From positions 1 to 37,832 of the forward strand of contig NZ_JAHYSG010000115.1 of the NCBI RefSeq assembly GCF_022095675.1: 37,832 nt of DNA, in the 5' to 3' direction. Positions 16,075 through 26,395 of this stretch are shown here, piece after piece. A program made the translations under genes and the position numbers. Under the pieces are notes generated by a model, which saw only the letters and a list, made by a program, of their open reading frames with translations, did no database searches and was not told where the DNA came from. How positions within the stretch are numbered: the first letter of the stretch is position 1; the number at the start of each line of letters is the position of its first letter. This DNA comes from Dactylosporangium sp. AC04546 (lineage in GTDB: Bacteria > Actinomycetota > Actinomycetes > Mycobacteriales > Micromonosporaceae).

Positions 16075-16833
16075 CCCCCGCAGGTCCTTGCGGATGTCGT
16101 CGCCGAGGGCGAGCGTCGCCCGCCGGTTGAGGAACCCGCCGACGGCCGCGCCGGTGAGGAAGGGACCCAGGGTGCTCAAGTTGCGCCCGAAGCGCTTGAG
16201 CAGCCGGTCTCGCAGCTCCTTGCGCAGGGCGGTGCCCATCGCGGCGGCAACGCTGCCGCCCACGCGCATGGGGTTGACACCGCGCCGCTGGGCCCAGGCC
16301 TGGACCAGGGCGATCGCGCGCTGGGCGCCCGTGCCCTGGACGGGCTGGCCGTAGACCTCGTGCAGCTCGCCGATGAGCTTCATCTCCACGGCGACGACCG
16401 CCACCGTCTCCGCGGCCAGCAGGACCGGGGCGGACAGCAGCGAGGGCGTCACGGCCCACTCGACGGCCGCCACGCCGCCGCCGGCGGCGCCGATGCCCGC
16501 GGTCACCCGCGAGGCGTTGCGGATCAGCCGCTCGGCAAGCTCGTCACCCTCCAGGCCGCCGTGGTGGGCCCGCAGGGTGTCGAGGTCACGCACCTTGATG
16601 TGGGGTGCGACGCGCGTCACCGCGTCGGTGACCCAGTTGATCGCCTTCTTGGGCTGGAACAGGTCCTTGACGCCCCGCTCACGCAGCTCGACGCGGATGA
16701 TCCGGCCCAGCAGCCGCCGCCGCTCCCGGGGTTGCGTGTCCTCGTCCGTCAACCGGCTGACGGCGTTGGACAGCTCGGCCTCGGCGACCGGCTCGTTCTC
16801 GGCCGCCTCGTCGGCGGGCACCGGCTGGACCAT
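16045..16833 (-). CDS. EcsC-like conserved protein of unknown function
   Basis: The 262-residue protein has an acidic N-terminus (to about 40) and a helical body. It contains a glycine/alanine-rich hydrophobic stretch (VTAGIGAAGGGVAAVEWAV, 112-130) and ETVAVVAVEMKLIGELHEVYG around 142-162, which resembles the EcsC family. A second glycine-rich segment lies near the C-terminus. ATG at 16833 is chosen because GGAGG sits 6 nt upstream; the TTG two codons before would abut that site. It is not part of the mycobacterial gene order and looks like a lineage-specific insertion. It overlaps the convergent DUF3093 gene by 30 nt. No activity can be assigned. Confidence 0.72.
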   Translation of the reverse strand: MVQPVPADEAAENEPVAEAELSNAVSRLTDEDTQPRERRRLLGRIIRVELRERGVKDLFQPKKAINWVTDAVTRVAPHIKVRDLDTLRAHHGGLEGDELAERLIRNASRVTAGIGAAGGGVAAVEWAVTPSLLSAPVLLAAETVAVVAVEMKLIGELHEVYGQPVQGTGAQRAIALVQAWAQRRGVNPMRVGGSVAAAMGTALRKELRDRLLKRFGRNLSTLGPFLTGAAVGGFLNRRATLALGDDIRKDLRGSANPRVIEG

Positions 16834-16894
16834 CGTCAACCTCCGGGGGTGCGGAACGTCGCCCTCTTGAACTCAAGCACGGTCGCGCCACCTC

Positions 16895-16920
16895 CGCGTG
16901 ATCAACTTCCGGATCACGCG
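16895..16920. terminator. Hairpin at the 3' end of the DUF4193 gene
   Basis: Perfect 9-bp arms CGCGTGATC and GATCACGCG with an 8-nt loop include the DUF4193 stop codon. There is no T-tract, as usual for actinobacterial terminators. It separates that gene from the EcsC-like gene downstream. Confidence 0.6.
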
Positions 16921-17210
16921 CATTCGCGGCAGATCAGTTCCCCGTTCCGTTCCACGGCGAGCTGGCTGCGGTGGTGCACCAGGAAGCACCGCGAGCAGCG
17001 GAACTCGTCGGCCTGCATCGGCAGGACCTTGACCGTCATGTCCTCGTCGGCCAGGTCGGCGCCCGGCAGCTCGAAGTTCTCCGCGATGTCGGAGTCGTCG
17101 ACGTCGACGATCGCGGACTGCGCATCGGTCCGGCGGGACTTCAGCTCCTCGAGGCTGTCCTCCCCGAGGTCGACCTCGTCGCGACGTGGCGCGTCGTAGT
17201 CGGTGGCCAT
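16914..17210 (-). CDS. DUF4193 zinc-ribbon-like protein
   Basis: The 98-residue acidic protein has a C-terminal CxxC...CxxC pattern (CSRCFLVHHRSQLA and ICREC), expected to bind zinc, after an N-terminal acidic region (LGEDSLEELKSRRTDAQSAIVDVDD). It is the DUF4193 family, syntenic with Rv2699c. Small proteins of this kind may contact RNA polymerase, but that is speculation here. GGAG lies 11 nt before the ATG, a longer gap than usual. Confidence 0.92.
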   Translation of the reverse strand: MATDYDAPRRDEVDLGEDSLEELKSRRTDAQSAIVDVDDSDIAENFELPGADLADEDMTVKVLPMQADEFRCSRCFLVHHRSQLAVERNGELICRECA

Positions 17211-17568
17211 CGGTGTTCACACTCCTGTTTCGTGTCGCCGGTAAGTATCGCGCCCGGTATAACGTCGATCGGGCGGCGTACCTTACCGCCCTCGTGCGTT
17301 TGTTGTACGCCCACGCGCGGAAACTTGTTCCCAATGTGACCGAGGCGACACAACGATCATCCCCGGCGCCGAACCAGCCCCCCGCGCCGCGGCGATGCGA
17401 CGATACCGCCACGTCGCCGGTTCCGTGGGGAGTCGTCCCGCAACGACGGGTAGGAACTTTGTGGTATCCCGGGTGGGGACTGCAACATCGATGGGCGGCA
17501 GGCGCTAACCTTCCCGGCAGCCAGAGCGTCTTACTGGTGACGGAGCAGCGGCAGGGCGGGGAGCAACC
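17211..17568. other. Divergent promoter region between the DUF4193 gene and cei
   Basis: The 358-nt spacer separates two divergent genes. CGGTAAG (17239-17245) and CTTACCG (17282-17288) form a spaced 7-bp inverted repeat on the DUF4193 side. TAACCT at 17506-17511 is a possible -10 box for cei. No open frame looks coding. Confidence 0.35.
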
Positions 17569-18108
17569 ATGAGTTTCGCGCGGGTCAGGGCACTCGCGGT
17601 GGTCGGCACCCTCGTCGTCGCCGCCGCCATCTTCGTGATCGTCGCCCTGGTCAAGGACCGCCAGAGCAGTCCCCAGGAGGCCCAGGGCTGCACCGAGGGC
17701 GCGATCGTCGCCAACGCCAAGCTCCCCACGACCGAGCAGGTCAAGCTCAACATCTACAACGCGACCGGCACGCCCGGCCTGGCCACCGACGTCTCCAAGG
17801 AGTTCCTGGCCCGCCGGTTCAAGGAGGCGACGGTGCAGACCGCCGCGCCGAACCCGCCGGTGAACAAGCCCGGCGACAAGGTGGCGTTCATCCGCTACGG
17901 CCCGCAGACGGTCGGCGCCGCCTGGCTCATGCGGGCGTACTTCCTGAACGAGGCGGAGACGCAGTTCGACAAGGCACGCCAGGACGACCGGGTCGACGTG
18001 ATCATCGGCGGGCGCTTCCGGCAGCTGCCGACCATCACCGAGGTGAACCAGGCGATCGGTGCCCTGGGCAACCCGTCCCTGCCCGAGGGCACCTGCGCGG
18101 CCGAGTAA
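17569..18108 (+). CDS. cei: Cell-envelope integrity protein Cei (LytR_C domain)
   Basis: The 179-residue protein has an N-terminal signal anchor (AVVGTLVVAAAIFVIVALV, 10-28) and an extracytoplasmic LytR C-terminal domain: VKLNIYNATGTPGLATDVSKEFLARRF, then VAFIRYGP and DDRVDVIIGGRFRQL. LytR_C domains accompany LCP cell-wall ligases, although here the domain stands alone as in Rv2700/Cei, reported to affect envelope integrity. The ATG follows a GGCGGGGAG ribosome-binding site. The convergent suhB gene ends 3 nt beyond its stop. Confidence 0.85.
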   Translation: MSFARVRALAVVGTLVVAAAIFVIVALVKDRQSSPQEAQGCTEGAIVANAKLPTTEQVKLNIYNATGTPGLATDVSKEFLARRFKEATVQTAAPNPPVNKPGDKVAFIRYGPQTVGAAWLMRAYFLNEAETQFDKARQDDRVDVIIGGRFRQLPTITEVNQAIGALGNPSLPEGTCAAE

Positions 18109-18111
18109 GGT

Positions 18112-18909
18112 TCACGGCCCTCCGGCCGCGTCCAGCTCGGCCAGGCGGTCGTGCAGCGGGCCGTGGAGGGCCGGCGGGGCCGCCACCACCATGGCCGGCC
18201 CGGGCGGCGCGCCGTTCAGCCCGGTGACGAGCACGCCCGCCTCCGCGGCCACCAGGCCGCCGGCGGCGTGGTCCCAGGCGTTGAGGCCCTTCTCGTAGTA
18301 CGCGTCGAGGGCGCCCTCGGCCACCAGGCACAGGTCGATGGCGGCGGCGCCGAAGCGCCGCACGTCGCGCACGTGGCCGATCAGGCCGGCGAGCACCCGG
18401 GCCTGGTGCAGCCGGCGTTCGGCCGCGTAGCCGAAGCCGGTGCCCACCAGCGCCTGGGCCAGGTCGGTCTCGCCCGAGCAGGCCAGCCGCCGGTCACCCG
18501 ACCAGGCACCGCCGCCCCGGACGGCCGTCCACTCCTTGCCGGTCGCCGCGTTGACCACCACCCCGGCGACCACCTGCCCGTCGACCTCGGCGGCCAGCGA
18601 GACCGCGTACTGCGGCAGGTCGTAGAGGTAGTTCACGGTGCCGTCGATCGGGTCGAGGATCCAGCGGACGCGGGAGTGCTCCGGGCTGGCGCCGAACTCC
18701 TCCCCGAGTACCGCATCGTCCGGACGGGCGGCGTGCAGTGCCTCCCGGACGTGCCGCTCGACCGCCCGGTCGGCGGCGGTGACCACGTCGGTGGCGGTGG
18801 ACTTGGTGGCGACGGCGTCGACGCCCCGGGCCCGCATCCCGGCCGCGAGCGCGGCGGCGGAGCGGGCGACGGGGACGGCGAGAGCCAACAGTTCGGCCGG
18901 CTGATCCAT
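18112..18909 (-). CDS. suhB: Inositol monophosphatase family protein
   Basis: The 265-residue enzyme carries the metal-binding motifs of the Mg-dependent, lithium-sensitive phosphatases: [16 protein letters not shown], and [15 protein letters not shown] near the C-terminus. It likely dephosphorylates myo-inositol 1-phosphate, a precursor of phosphatidylinositol and mycothiol in actinobacteria, though the family has other sugar phosphate substrates. ATG at 18909 is preferred because AAGGA lies 8 nt upstream; the ATG at 18918 abuts that site. It is syntenic with Rv2701c. The polyphosphate glucokinase gene that follows in M. tuberculosis is missing here. Confidence 0.92.
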   Translation of the reverse strand: MDQPAELLALAVPVARSAAALAAGMRARGVDAVATKSTATDVVTAADRAVERHVREALHAARPDDAVLGEEFGASPEHSRVRWILDPIDGTVNYLYDLPQYAVSLAAEVDGQVVAGVVVNAATGKEWTAVRGGGAWSGDRRLACSGETDLAQALVGTGFGYAAERRLHQARVLAGLIGHVRDVRRFGAAAIDLCLVAEGALDAYYEKGLNAWDHAAGGLVAAEAGVLVTGLNGAPPGPAMVVAAPPALHGPLHDRLAELDAAGGP

Positions 18910-19014
18910 GGTCACCATCCTTACAAAGCCGGCCGAAGCCCCTTTCGCCCCATCCGTTCGGTCACAACAAGCGCGCCCGACCCCACAAGACGGGATGTTG
19001 GAGCGAGAGAGCGT

Positions 19015-19020
19015 TACAAT
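19015..19020 (+). promoter_or_regulatory. Candidate -10 box of sigA
   Basis: TACAAT is a strong -10 match in the region between suhB and sigA. Transcription would start near 19027, giving a leader of about 145 nt. No clear -35 is visible at the usual spacing. Confidence 0.45.
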
Positions 19021-19172
19021 TCACGCGCTGCCCGAGCGCTGGTGAATCCGCCTCATCGGAGACCCGGCACGCGGGCGCCACCACAAGCAACCCGGCCACT
19101 CAGCACGGCCGCGCCGTGCGCGAAACTCGGCCGCATCGGCCGTCGCTCGCTCATCGCACCGGAAGGTCGTTC

Positions 19173-20822
<1,650 letters not shown>

Positions 20823-20840
20823 TGTTCGCTCTCAGCGGAT

Positions 20841-20868
20841 CCGGGCTGCCCCATTTGGGGTGGCCCGG
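20841..20868 (+). terminator. Terminator after sigA
   Basis: CCGGGC-TG-CCCC pairs with GGGG-TG-GCCCGG around an ATTT loop; the TG/TG positions can form wobble pairs. GTGTGTTT follows. It begins 18 nt after the sigA stop codon. Confidence 0.75.
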
Positions 20869-21107
20869 GTGTGTTTCGGGTCACGGTGGGCACTCCAAGG
20901 CCGTGGCGCCGCGCCAACCCACTTGTGATCACAGCCGGGGCGCGATAGGAAGGGCTGGCGGGGGTGCGATCGACTCCCCCGAGGCTCGACGGAAATGTGA
21001 CATCGGTCCCGCACACCAACTGGGAACGATGTCGGGCAACCTGGTGTTGAACCAACTGTGAACGACGCAAGGAAGCGTTCGTCGGTGACGATCAGAGGAG
21101 GTAGGCG

Positions 21108-21341
21108 ATGACCCCGACTCTCACGCCGCCGCCGGAGACGGCAGCGCCCCCCGCCGCCGATGAACGGTGCGACCGCTGCACCGCGGCAGGGAAACTTCGG
21201 GTCAGGCTCGCCGAAGGCGGCGACTTGATCTTCTGTGGACATCACGCCAACAAGTACGCTGATGAGCTGGTCAAGATTGCGGTTGAGGTAGCCGTCGCCC
21301 CGGACTTCACGTGGCGCGGGACCGAGCTTTCAGCCAGCTGA
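21108..21341 (+). CDS. DUF7455-type small zinc-binding protein
   Basis: The 77-residue protein has a proline/alanine-rich N-terminus and a compact motif: CDRCTAAGKLRVRL and LIFCGHHANKY, with three cysteines and two histidines suited to zinc. Such proteins are commonly found right after the principal sigma gene in actinomycetes. Their role is unknown. A strong AGAGGAGGT Shine-Dalgarno precedes the ATG. A textbook intrinsic terminator follows 16 nt after the stop. Confidence 0.85.
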   Translation: MTPTLTPPPETAAPPAADERCDRCTAAGKLRVRLAEGGDLIFCGHHANKYADELVKIAVEVAVAPDFTWRGTELSAS

Positions 21342-21357
21342 CCTAATACCAGCACCG

Positions 21358-21393
21358 CCGCAGGGCGCCTCTCGGGGCGCCCTGCGGCCTTTT
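21358..21393 (+). terminator. Intrinsic terminator after the DUF7455 gene
   Basis: A perfect 12-bp stem (21358-21369 with 21376-21387) has a 6-nt loop and is followed by CCTTTT. This is the clearest factor-independent terminator in the window. Confidence 0.92.
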
Positions 21394-21419
21394 CGTCTTC
21401 AGGACCGCGCGCTCCCTGG

Positions 21420-21440
21420 GCGACATTTCCGGAATGTCGC
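21420..21440. terminator. Hairpin at the 3' end of the helicase gene
   Basis: GCGACATT (21420-21427) and AATGTCGC (21433-21440) form a perfect 8-bp stem with a 5-nt loop. It begins 9 nt past the helicase stop on the minus strand. There is no T-tract. Confidence 0.55.
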
Positions 21441-21449
21441 GCAGGAGCA

Positions 21450-23174
21450 CTACAGGGTCTGAACGGTGGCGATGCGCTCTTCCAGCTGCTCGATCGTGGC
21501 CTGGGCGCTGGGCGGGCCGCCGCACAGGCGGCGGAGCTCGGCGTGGATCTTGCCGTGCGGCAGGCCTGTGCGGTGGTGGTGGGCCGCCACCAGCGTGTTC
21601 AGCTGGCGGCGGAGCACGATGCGGCGCTCCCCCGCCGTCCGGGGCTGCGGCGCCACCGGCGGGGGCTCCGGGGCGGTCTCCACCGTCGCGCCCCGGCGCT
21701 TCGCGGCGGCGAGCTGCTCCGCCTGGCGCTTCGAGAGCAGGGCCGAGACCTGGTCGGGGGTCAGCAGGCCGGGCAGTCCGAGGTACTCCTCCTCCTCGGC
21801 CGTCCCCGTCTGGGCCGGGATGCCGAAGGTCGCGCCGTCGAAGATGACCTGGTCCAGCTCCGCGGTCGCCGAGAGCGCCTCGAAGCGCTTCTCCAGTTCG
21901 CCGCTGGCGTCCTCCTCACGCTGGGCCCGGGCCAGCTCGTCGTCGTCGAAGCCCTCCTTCGTCTTCGGCTCGCCGAGGACGTGGTTGCGCTGGGCCTCCA
22001 GCTCGCTCGCGAGCTCCAGGAGGTGCGGGACGCTCGGGACGAAGACGGTCGCGGTCTCGCCGGTACGGCGGGCACGGACGAAGCGGCCGATGGCCTGGGC
22101 GAAGAAGAGCGGGGTGGAGGCCGACGTGGCGTACACGCCGACGGCCAGGCGGGGAATGTCGACACCCTCGGACACCATCCGGACGGCGACCATCCAGCGG
22201 TCCTGCGACGCCGAGAAGGCGGCGATACGGCCGGAGGCGCCGACGTCGTCGGAGAGGACGACGACCGCCTTCTCGCCGGTGATCTCGCCGAGGACCTTCG
22301 CGTAGGCGCGGGCCGACTGCTGGTCGCTCGCGATGACCAGGCCGGCCGCGTCCGGCATGCCGCCGGCGCGGAGGTTCTGGAGGCGGGAGTCCGCGGCCCG
22401 CAGGACCTGCTGCATCCAGTCGCCGGTCGGGTCGAGGGCGGTCCGCCAGGCCTGCGCGATGAGGTCCTGGGTCATCGGCTCGCCGAGCCGGGCCGCCAGC
22501 TCGTCGCCGGCGGAGGTGCGCCAGCGCGTCTCCCCGCTGTACGCGAGGAAGATCACGGGGCGCACGACGCCGTCCTGCAGTGCGTCGGAGTAGCCGTAGA
22601 CCGTGTCGGCGCGCGAGCGCTGCAGGCCGTCGGTGCCCCGCTCGTACTGCACGAACGGAATCGGGTTCTCGTCGGAGCGGAACGGCGTCCCGGTGAGCAT
22701 GAGCCGTCGCACGGCGGGCTCGAAGGCGGCCTTCACGCCGTCGCCCCAGGAGCGGGAGTCGCCCGCGTGGTGGATCTCGTCGAGGACGACGAGCGTGCGG
22801 CGGGTGATCGTGCGCCGCTTGTGGACGGCGGGGGCGATGCCGACCTGCGCGTACGTGACGACGGTGCCGTGGAAGTCGGACGCCGCGTGGATGTCGGAGT
22901 TGCGGAAGCCGGCGTCGAGGTCGATGCCGACCCGGGCGGCCGCCTCGGCCCACTGGGTCTTGAGGTGCTCGGTCGGGGTGACGACGGTCAGGTTGTCGAT
23001 CGTGCCGTCACCGAACAGTTCGAGCGCGACCCGCAGCGCGAACGTGGTCTTGCCGGCGCCGGGCGTCGCGACGGCCAGGAAGTCTTCGCGCTTGCCCCGC
23101 AGGTACTCCATCAGAGCCTTGCGCTGCCACACCCGGAGCGTCTGACCTTGTTGCACCACCGGACGCGGCGGCAT
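21450..23174 (-). CDS. Superfamily 2 DEAD/DEAH helicase
   Basis: The 574-residue protein has both SF2 RecA-like domains. Domain 1 has Walker A ATPGAGKTT, motif II DEIHH, and LTGTPFRSDE. Domain 2 has VRMVSEGVDIPRLAVGVYAT and the arginine-finger motif QAIGRFVRARR. The type resembles UvrB/RecG/type III restriction-like ATP-dependent helicases. A charged C-terminal extension (about 430-574) has no recognised domain. ATG at 23174 is chosen for the GGGAGG 6 nt upstream; a GTG at 23201 is the longest alternative. It is usually found beside a DUF3039 gene in actinobacteria, as here, but no partner nuclease or methylase is present, so a restriction role is not supported. Confidence 0.88.
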   Translation of the reverse strand: MPPRPVVQQGQTLRVWQRKALMEYLRGKREDFLAVATPGAGKTTFALRVALELFGDGTIDNLTVVTPTEHLKTQWAEAAARVGIDLDAGFRNSDIHAASDFHGTVVTYAQVGIAPAVHKRRTITRRTLVVLDEIHHAGDSRSWGDGVKAAFEPAVRRLMLTGTPFRSDENPIPFVQYERGTDGLQRSRADTVYGYSDALQDGVVRPVIFLAYSGETRWRTSAGDELAARLGEPMTQDLIAQAWRTALDPTGDWMQQVLRAADSRLQNLRAGGMPDAAGLVIASDQQSARAYAKVLGEITGEKAVVVLSDDVGASGRIAAFSASQDRWMVAVRMVSEGVDIPRLAVGVYATSASTPLFFAQAIGRFVRARRTGETATVFVPSVPHLLELASELEAQRNHVLGEPKTKEGFDDDELARAQREEDASGELEKRFEALSATAELDQVIFDGATFGIPAQTGTAEEEEYLGLPGLLTPDQVSALLSKRQAEQLAAAKRRGATVETAPEPPPVAPQPRTAGERRIVLRRQLNTLVAAHHHRTGLPHGKIHAELRRLCGGPPSAQATIEQLEERIATVQTL

Positions 23175-23340
23175 GCGCACCCTCCCCCTGTAGCAAGCCA
23201 CACGAAAACGCCCTCGGGTCTGGCGACCGCGAAGGCGTCCTACAGCCTAGTCGGCGCGGCCGGTCAACGGGCCGGCACGCGCCGAACGTCACGCAACCTC
23301 CGCTTCGCTCCGGTCGCGCGACTATGGAACTGAGCCGATG

Positions 23341-23376
23341 GTGACCGGCCCCTCCGCTTCGCTACGGACCGGTCAC
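23341..23376. terminator. Hairpin overlapping the stop codon of the DUF3039 gene
   Basis: GTGACCGG (23341-23348) pairs perfectly with CCGGTCAC (23369-23376), with a smaller CCG/CGG stem inside the loop. It should end the DUF3039 transcript on the minus strand. Confidence 0.5.
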
Positions 23377-23645
23377 GAAGACTGATCGTCGTTCTGGACG
23401 ACGTTCTCGTAAATGTCCTTGCAGACCGGGCACACCGGGAAGCGGGTCGCGTCGCGTGTCGGAACCCACAACTTCCCGCACAGCGCCCGGACCGGAGTGC
23501 CGTTGACCATGGCCTCCATCATTTTGTCCTTCGGCACGTAGTGCGCGAACTTCTCGTGGTCGCCTTCGTCGTACCGGTAGTCGGTCTGCTCTTCGACGCG
23601 CTGGTCGGTGAGGGTCCCGCCACCGCTCTCGGGTGTCGTCGTCAC
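23373..23645 (-). CDS. DUF3039 protein
   Basis: The 90-residue protein carries [30 protein letters not shown] (quoted across its conserved core), then ALCGK and CPVCK, a probable zinc site. This is the DUF3039 family, widespread in actinobacteria and of unknown function. The GTG start lies 61 nt from the divergent psuG start. It is upstream of the helicase on the same strand but separated by about 200 nt and a hairpin. Confidence 0.9.
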   Translation of the reverse strand: MTTTPESGGGTLTDQRVEEQTDYRYDEGDHEKFAHYVPKDKMMEAMVNGTPVRALCGKLWVPTRDATRFPVCPVCKDIYENVVQNDDQSS

Positions 23646-23694
23646 GCTGTCCAGTCTGCCAGGCGCGGCGCGGGAGGGCCCGTTCAGGCGGGGC

Positions 23695-23700
23695 TATCGT
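23695..23700 (+). promoter_or_regulatory. -10 box placing psuG as a leaderless gene
   Basis: TATCGT fits TANNNT and ends 6 nt before the psuG GTG. Only GGGCAG lies between, so the transcript probably starts at the initiation codon. Confidence 0.45.
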
Positions 23701-23706
23701 GGGCAG

Positions 23707-24615
23707 GTGATCAACCACGTCATCCGCTACGGCGCGCACGTCGCGACGGCCCAGGAGGCCGGCGCGCCGATCGTCGCCCTCGAGAGCACGATCATCTCGC
23801 ACGGCCTGCCGCGCCCGGCGAACCTGACCGTCGCCAAGGAGATCGAAGCCACGGTCCGGGCCGCCGGCGCCGTCCCCGCCACGATCGGCATGATCCGCGG
23901 CGAGATCGTCGTCGGCCTCGACGAGGACGAGATCGCCCACCTCGCCGCCAGCGACGACGTCGTCAAGCTGTCGGTGCGCGACCTGGCGCCGGCCGCGGCC
24001 ACGCGCAGGGACGGCGCCACGACGGTCGCCGCGACCTCCGCGGTGGCCGTGAAGGCCGGCATCCCGGTGTTCGCGACCGGCGGGCTGGGCGGGGTCCACC
24101 GCGGCGCGGCGAGCACGTTCGACGAGTCGGCCGACCTGACCGCGCTCTCCCGGCTGCCGATCGCGATCGTCTGCGCGGGCGTGAAGTCGATCCTCGACGT
24201 CGGCGCGACGCTGGAGCGGCTGGAGACGCTGGGGGTGAGCGTCGTCGGGTACGGCACAAGCCGCTTCCCCGGCTTCTACCTCACCGACAGCGGGTTCGAC
24301 CTCGACTGGTCGGTGGACGACGCGGAGGGCGTCGCCGGGATCATCCGGGCGGCCCGCGCCCACGACGTGCACGGTGGTGCGCTGGTCGTCGCCAACCCGC
24401 TGCCGGTGGACGAGCAGCTCGACCCCGCGCTGCACGACCGGGTGCTCGCCGAGGGCCTGGCCGGGCTGGAGCGCGAGGGCGTGACCGGCAAGGACGTCAC
24501 CCCGTACCTGTTGAGCCACTTCCACGAGGCGACCGAGGGCCGCAGCCTCGACGTCAACGTCCGGATCATCCTGCGCAACGCCGACCTGGCCGCTCGCATC
24601 GCCGCCGCCCTGTGA
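23707..24615 (+). CDS. psuG: Pseudouridine-5'-phosphate glycosidase
   Basis: PsuG splits pseudouridine 5'-phosphate into uracil and ribose 5-phosphate through a C-C bond cleavage, salvaging the modified base from RNA decay. The 302-residue protein shows the active-site glutamate E26 in [35 protein letters not shown], the metal-site region TFDESADL (D139) and the Schiff-base lysine K160 in [20 protein letters not shown] and the C-terminal [12 protein letters not shown] are also family blocks. The GTG at 23707 gives the family length. The kinase gene follows with a GTGA overlap. Confidence 0.95.
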   Translation: MINHVIRYGAHVATAQEAGAPIVALESTIISHGLPRPANLTVAKEIEATVRAAGAVPATIGMIRGEIVVGLDEDEIAHLAASDDVVKLSVRDLAPAAATRRDGATTVAATSAVAVKAGIPVFATGGLGGVHRGAASTFDESADLTALSRLPIAIVCAGVKSILDVGATLERLETLGVSVVGYGTSRFPGFYLTDSGFDLDWSVDDAEGVAGIIRAARAHDVHGGALVVANPLPVDEQLDPALHDRVLAEGLAGLEREGVTGKDVTPYLLSHFHEATEGRSLDVNVRIILRNADLAARIAAAL

Positions 24616-25484
24616 CCGTCGTCGTGATCGGTGACGTGGTCACCGACATCCTGACCGTCCACGAGGGACCGCTCGCGATCGGCTCCGACACGATCGCGAG
24701 CGTGCGGATCAGCGGCGGCGGCTCGGCGGCCAACACCGCGGCCTGGCTCGCGCACGCCGGCCAGGCGGTGACGTTCGCCGGCGTGGCCGGCCAGGACGAG
24801 CCGGGCGACGCGCGCCTCGCCGAGCTCCACGCCGCCGGTGTCGCCACGTCCGTCCGCCGGGTGCCGGACCGGCCGACGGGCACGGTCGTCGTGCTGACCT
24901 CCGACGCGGAGCGCACGATGTTCACCGACCGGGGCGCCAACCGCCTGCTGTCGCCGGAGGACGTCGACCGCGCGCTGGCCACGCCGGGTGCGCGGCACCT
25001 GCACCTGTCCGCGTATGTGCTCTTCGACGCGGACTGTGCGCCGGCCGGGCGCCACGCCCTCGCGGAGGCCCGCCGGCGGGGCCTGACCACCAGCCTGGAC
25101 GCCGCCTCGGCCGCTCCATTGCAGCGGGCGGGTTCGGCGGTACTGCCATGGGTCGACCTTCTGCTGGCCAACCTGGACGAGGCGGTCGTCATCGCGGGCC
25201 GTCCGGGGGACCCGGCGCAGCTCGCGCCGGCGCTGCTCGCCCACGCGGGTGAGGCGGTGGTGAAGTCGGGCCCCGGCGGGGCGACCTGGGTCGGCCCGGG
25301 CTCGGAGCCGGTCCACGTCGCCGGCGTCAGCGTGCCGGAGGTCGTCGACCCGACCGGCGCGGGTGACGCTTTCGCGGCCGGCTACCTGGCCGCACGTCTC
25401 AGCGGCGCCGATGCCGCTGCCGCGCTGCGTGCGGGCAACGAACTCGGCGCGCTGGCGGTGTCGAAGCTCGGCGGCCGGCCCTAG
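24612..25484 (+). CDS. psuK: PfkB-family kinase, probable pseudouridine kinase
   Basis: The 290-residue protein is a ribokinase-like sugar or nucleoside kinase. Signature 1 is [16 protein letters not shown] (about 36-51) and signature 2 is [13 protein letters not shown] with the catalytic base D252. The 4-nt GTGA overlap with psuG argues that it phosphorylates pseudouridine to feed PsuG; the family alone would not distinguish this from adenosine or ribose kinases. Its GTG start is fixed by the overlap. It ends 16 nt from the convergent DUF3099 gene. Confidence 0.88.
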   Translation: MTVVVIGDVVTDILTVHEGPLAIGSDTIASVRISGGGSAANTAAWLAHAGQAVTFAGVAGQDEPGDARLAELHAAGVATSVRRVPDRPTGTVVVLTSDAERTMFTDRGANRLLSPEDVDRALATPGARHLHLSAYVLFDADCAPAGRHALAEARRRGLTTSLDAASAAPLQRAGSAVLPWVDLLLANLDEAVVIAGRPGDPAQLAPALLAHAGEAVVKSGPGGATWVGPGSEPVHVAGVSVPEVVDPTGAGDAFAAGYLAARLSGADAAAALRAGNELGALAVSKLGGRP

Positions 25485-25500
25485 GTGCTCTGTCCCGGCT

Positions 25501-25848
25501 CTAGTCGACGTCGATGACCTTGTGCTCGCGCTCGGACAGCGCGTGGGACGGGTCGGGGTGGGACTCCTGCGGCTTGTGCAGTCGGTTGCGCAGCTGGTGC
25601 TCGGGGCGCGGCGCCTTGTCGTTGGCCAGCAGGACGGCTGCCCACGGCAGGACCACCGCGCCCACCAGGCACAGTGTCAGCCAGAGCCAGAGCAGCGGGG
25701 GCCGGGCCGCGACCAGGATGGCCGCGACCACGATGCACGCCGCGCGCAGGAGCATCATCAGCACGTAGCGCACTTCACGTGCGCGAAGCTCCTGCTCGGG
25801 GCTGGTCGCCGCGTCGGTGATCAACTGCGGTCGCTCCCTGCGTGCCAT
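25501..25848 (-). CDS. DUF3099 membrane protein
   Basis: The 115-residue protein has the DUF3099 pattern: an N-terminal LITDAATSPEQELRAREVRYVLMM segment (quoted in part), two transmembrane helices (about 28-46 and 52-74) and a charged C-terminal tail with several histidines. Function is unknown. It follows mscL after 48 nt on the same strand and may be co-transcribed. Confidence 0.87.
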   Translation of the reverse strand: MARRERPQLITDAATSPEQELRAREVRYVLMMLLRAACIVVAAILVAARPPLLWLWLTLCLVGAVVLPWAAVLLANDKAPRPEHQLRNRLHKPQESHPDPSHALSEREHKVIDVD

Positions 25849-25896
25849 GCTCCCGAGTCTGCCACGCCAGGCTCCCGGGTGGGATGCCAGGCGCGC

Positions 25897-26340
25897 TCAG
25901 CTGTCGGTGGGTTTCACCGGCGCCGAATGGGCCCCGACGACAGCCTCCCGCTGGGTGGTCCCGGTCGCCAGCAGGTCGCGGATCTCGGTGAGCAGCCGGA
26001 CCTCCTCGCTGGGCGCTTCCGGCTCCGGCTCGACGCCCCGCTTGCGCCGCTCGGCGAGCTTGTTCATCGGCAGGACGATCAGGAAGTACACGGTCGCCGC
26101 GGTGAGCAGGAAGGTGACCACCGAGTTGACGAAGCCGGGCCAGTTGAGCACCTGGTCACCGAGCTTGACGCCCTGCGTCTCGTCGTTGACGCCGATGCCG
26201 CCGGTGAGCTTGATCAGGGGCTGGAGGAAGCCCTCGGTGAAGGCCGTCACGACGCCGTTGAAGGCGGCGCCGATGACGACGGCGACGGCAAGCTCGATGA
26301 CGTTGCCGCGCGAGATGAAGTCCTTGAATCCCTTGAGCAC
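25897..26340 (-). CDS. mscL: Large-conductance mechanosensitive channel MscL
   Basis: MscL opens under membrane tension to release solutes during hypo-osmotic shock. The 147-residue protein starts with the conserved LKGFKDFISRGNVIELAVAVVIGAAF (first helix and pore), continues with the periplasmic loop and a second helix (VNSVVTFLLTAATVYFLIVLP, quoted in part), and ends in a cytoplasmic helix and tail. The start is GTG. It lies 55 nt downstream of the HhH-GPD gene. Confidence 0.95.
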   Translation of the reverse strand: MLKGFKDFISRGNVIELAVAVVIGAAFNGVVTAFTEGFLQPLIKLTGGIGVNDETQGVKLGDQVLNWPGFVNSVVTFLLTAATVYFLIVLPMNKLAERRKRGVEPEPEAPSEEVRLLTEIRDLLATGTTQREAVVGAHSAPVKPTDS

Positions 26341-26395
26341 GTAGGCACCCTACGACCGCCGGCGCGGGTGCGCACTACGCGCTGGGTGTGTCGGG

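Noticed and set aside
21450..23645. Restriction or defence role for the helicase and DUF3039 pair
   Set aside because: No nuclease or methylase is adjacent, and this pair is common in actinobacterial core genomes; a hairpin and about 200 nt separate the genes.
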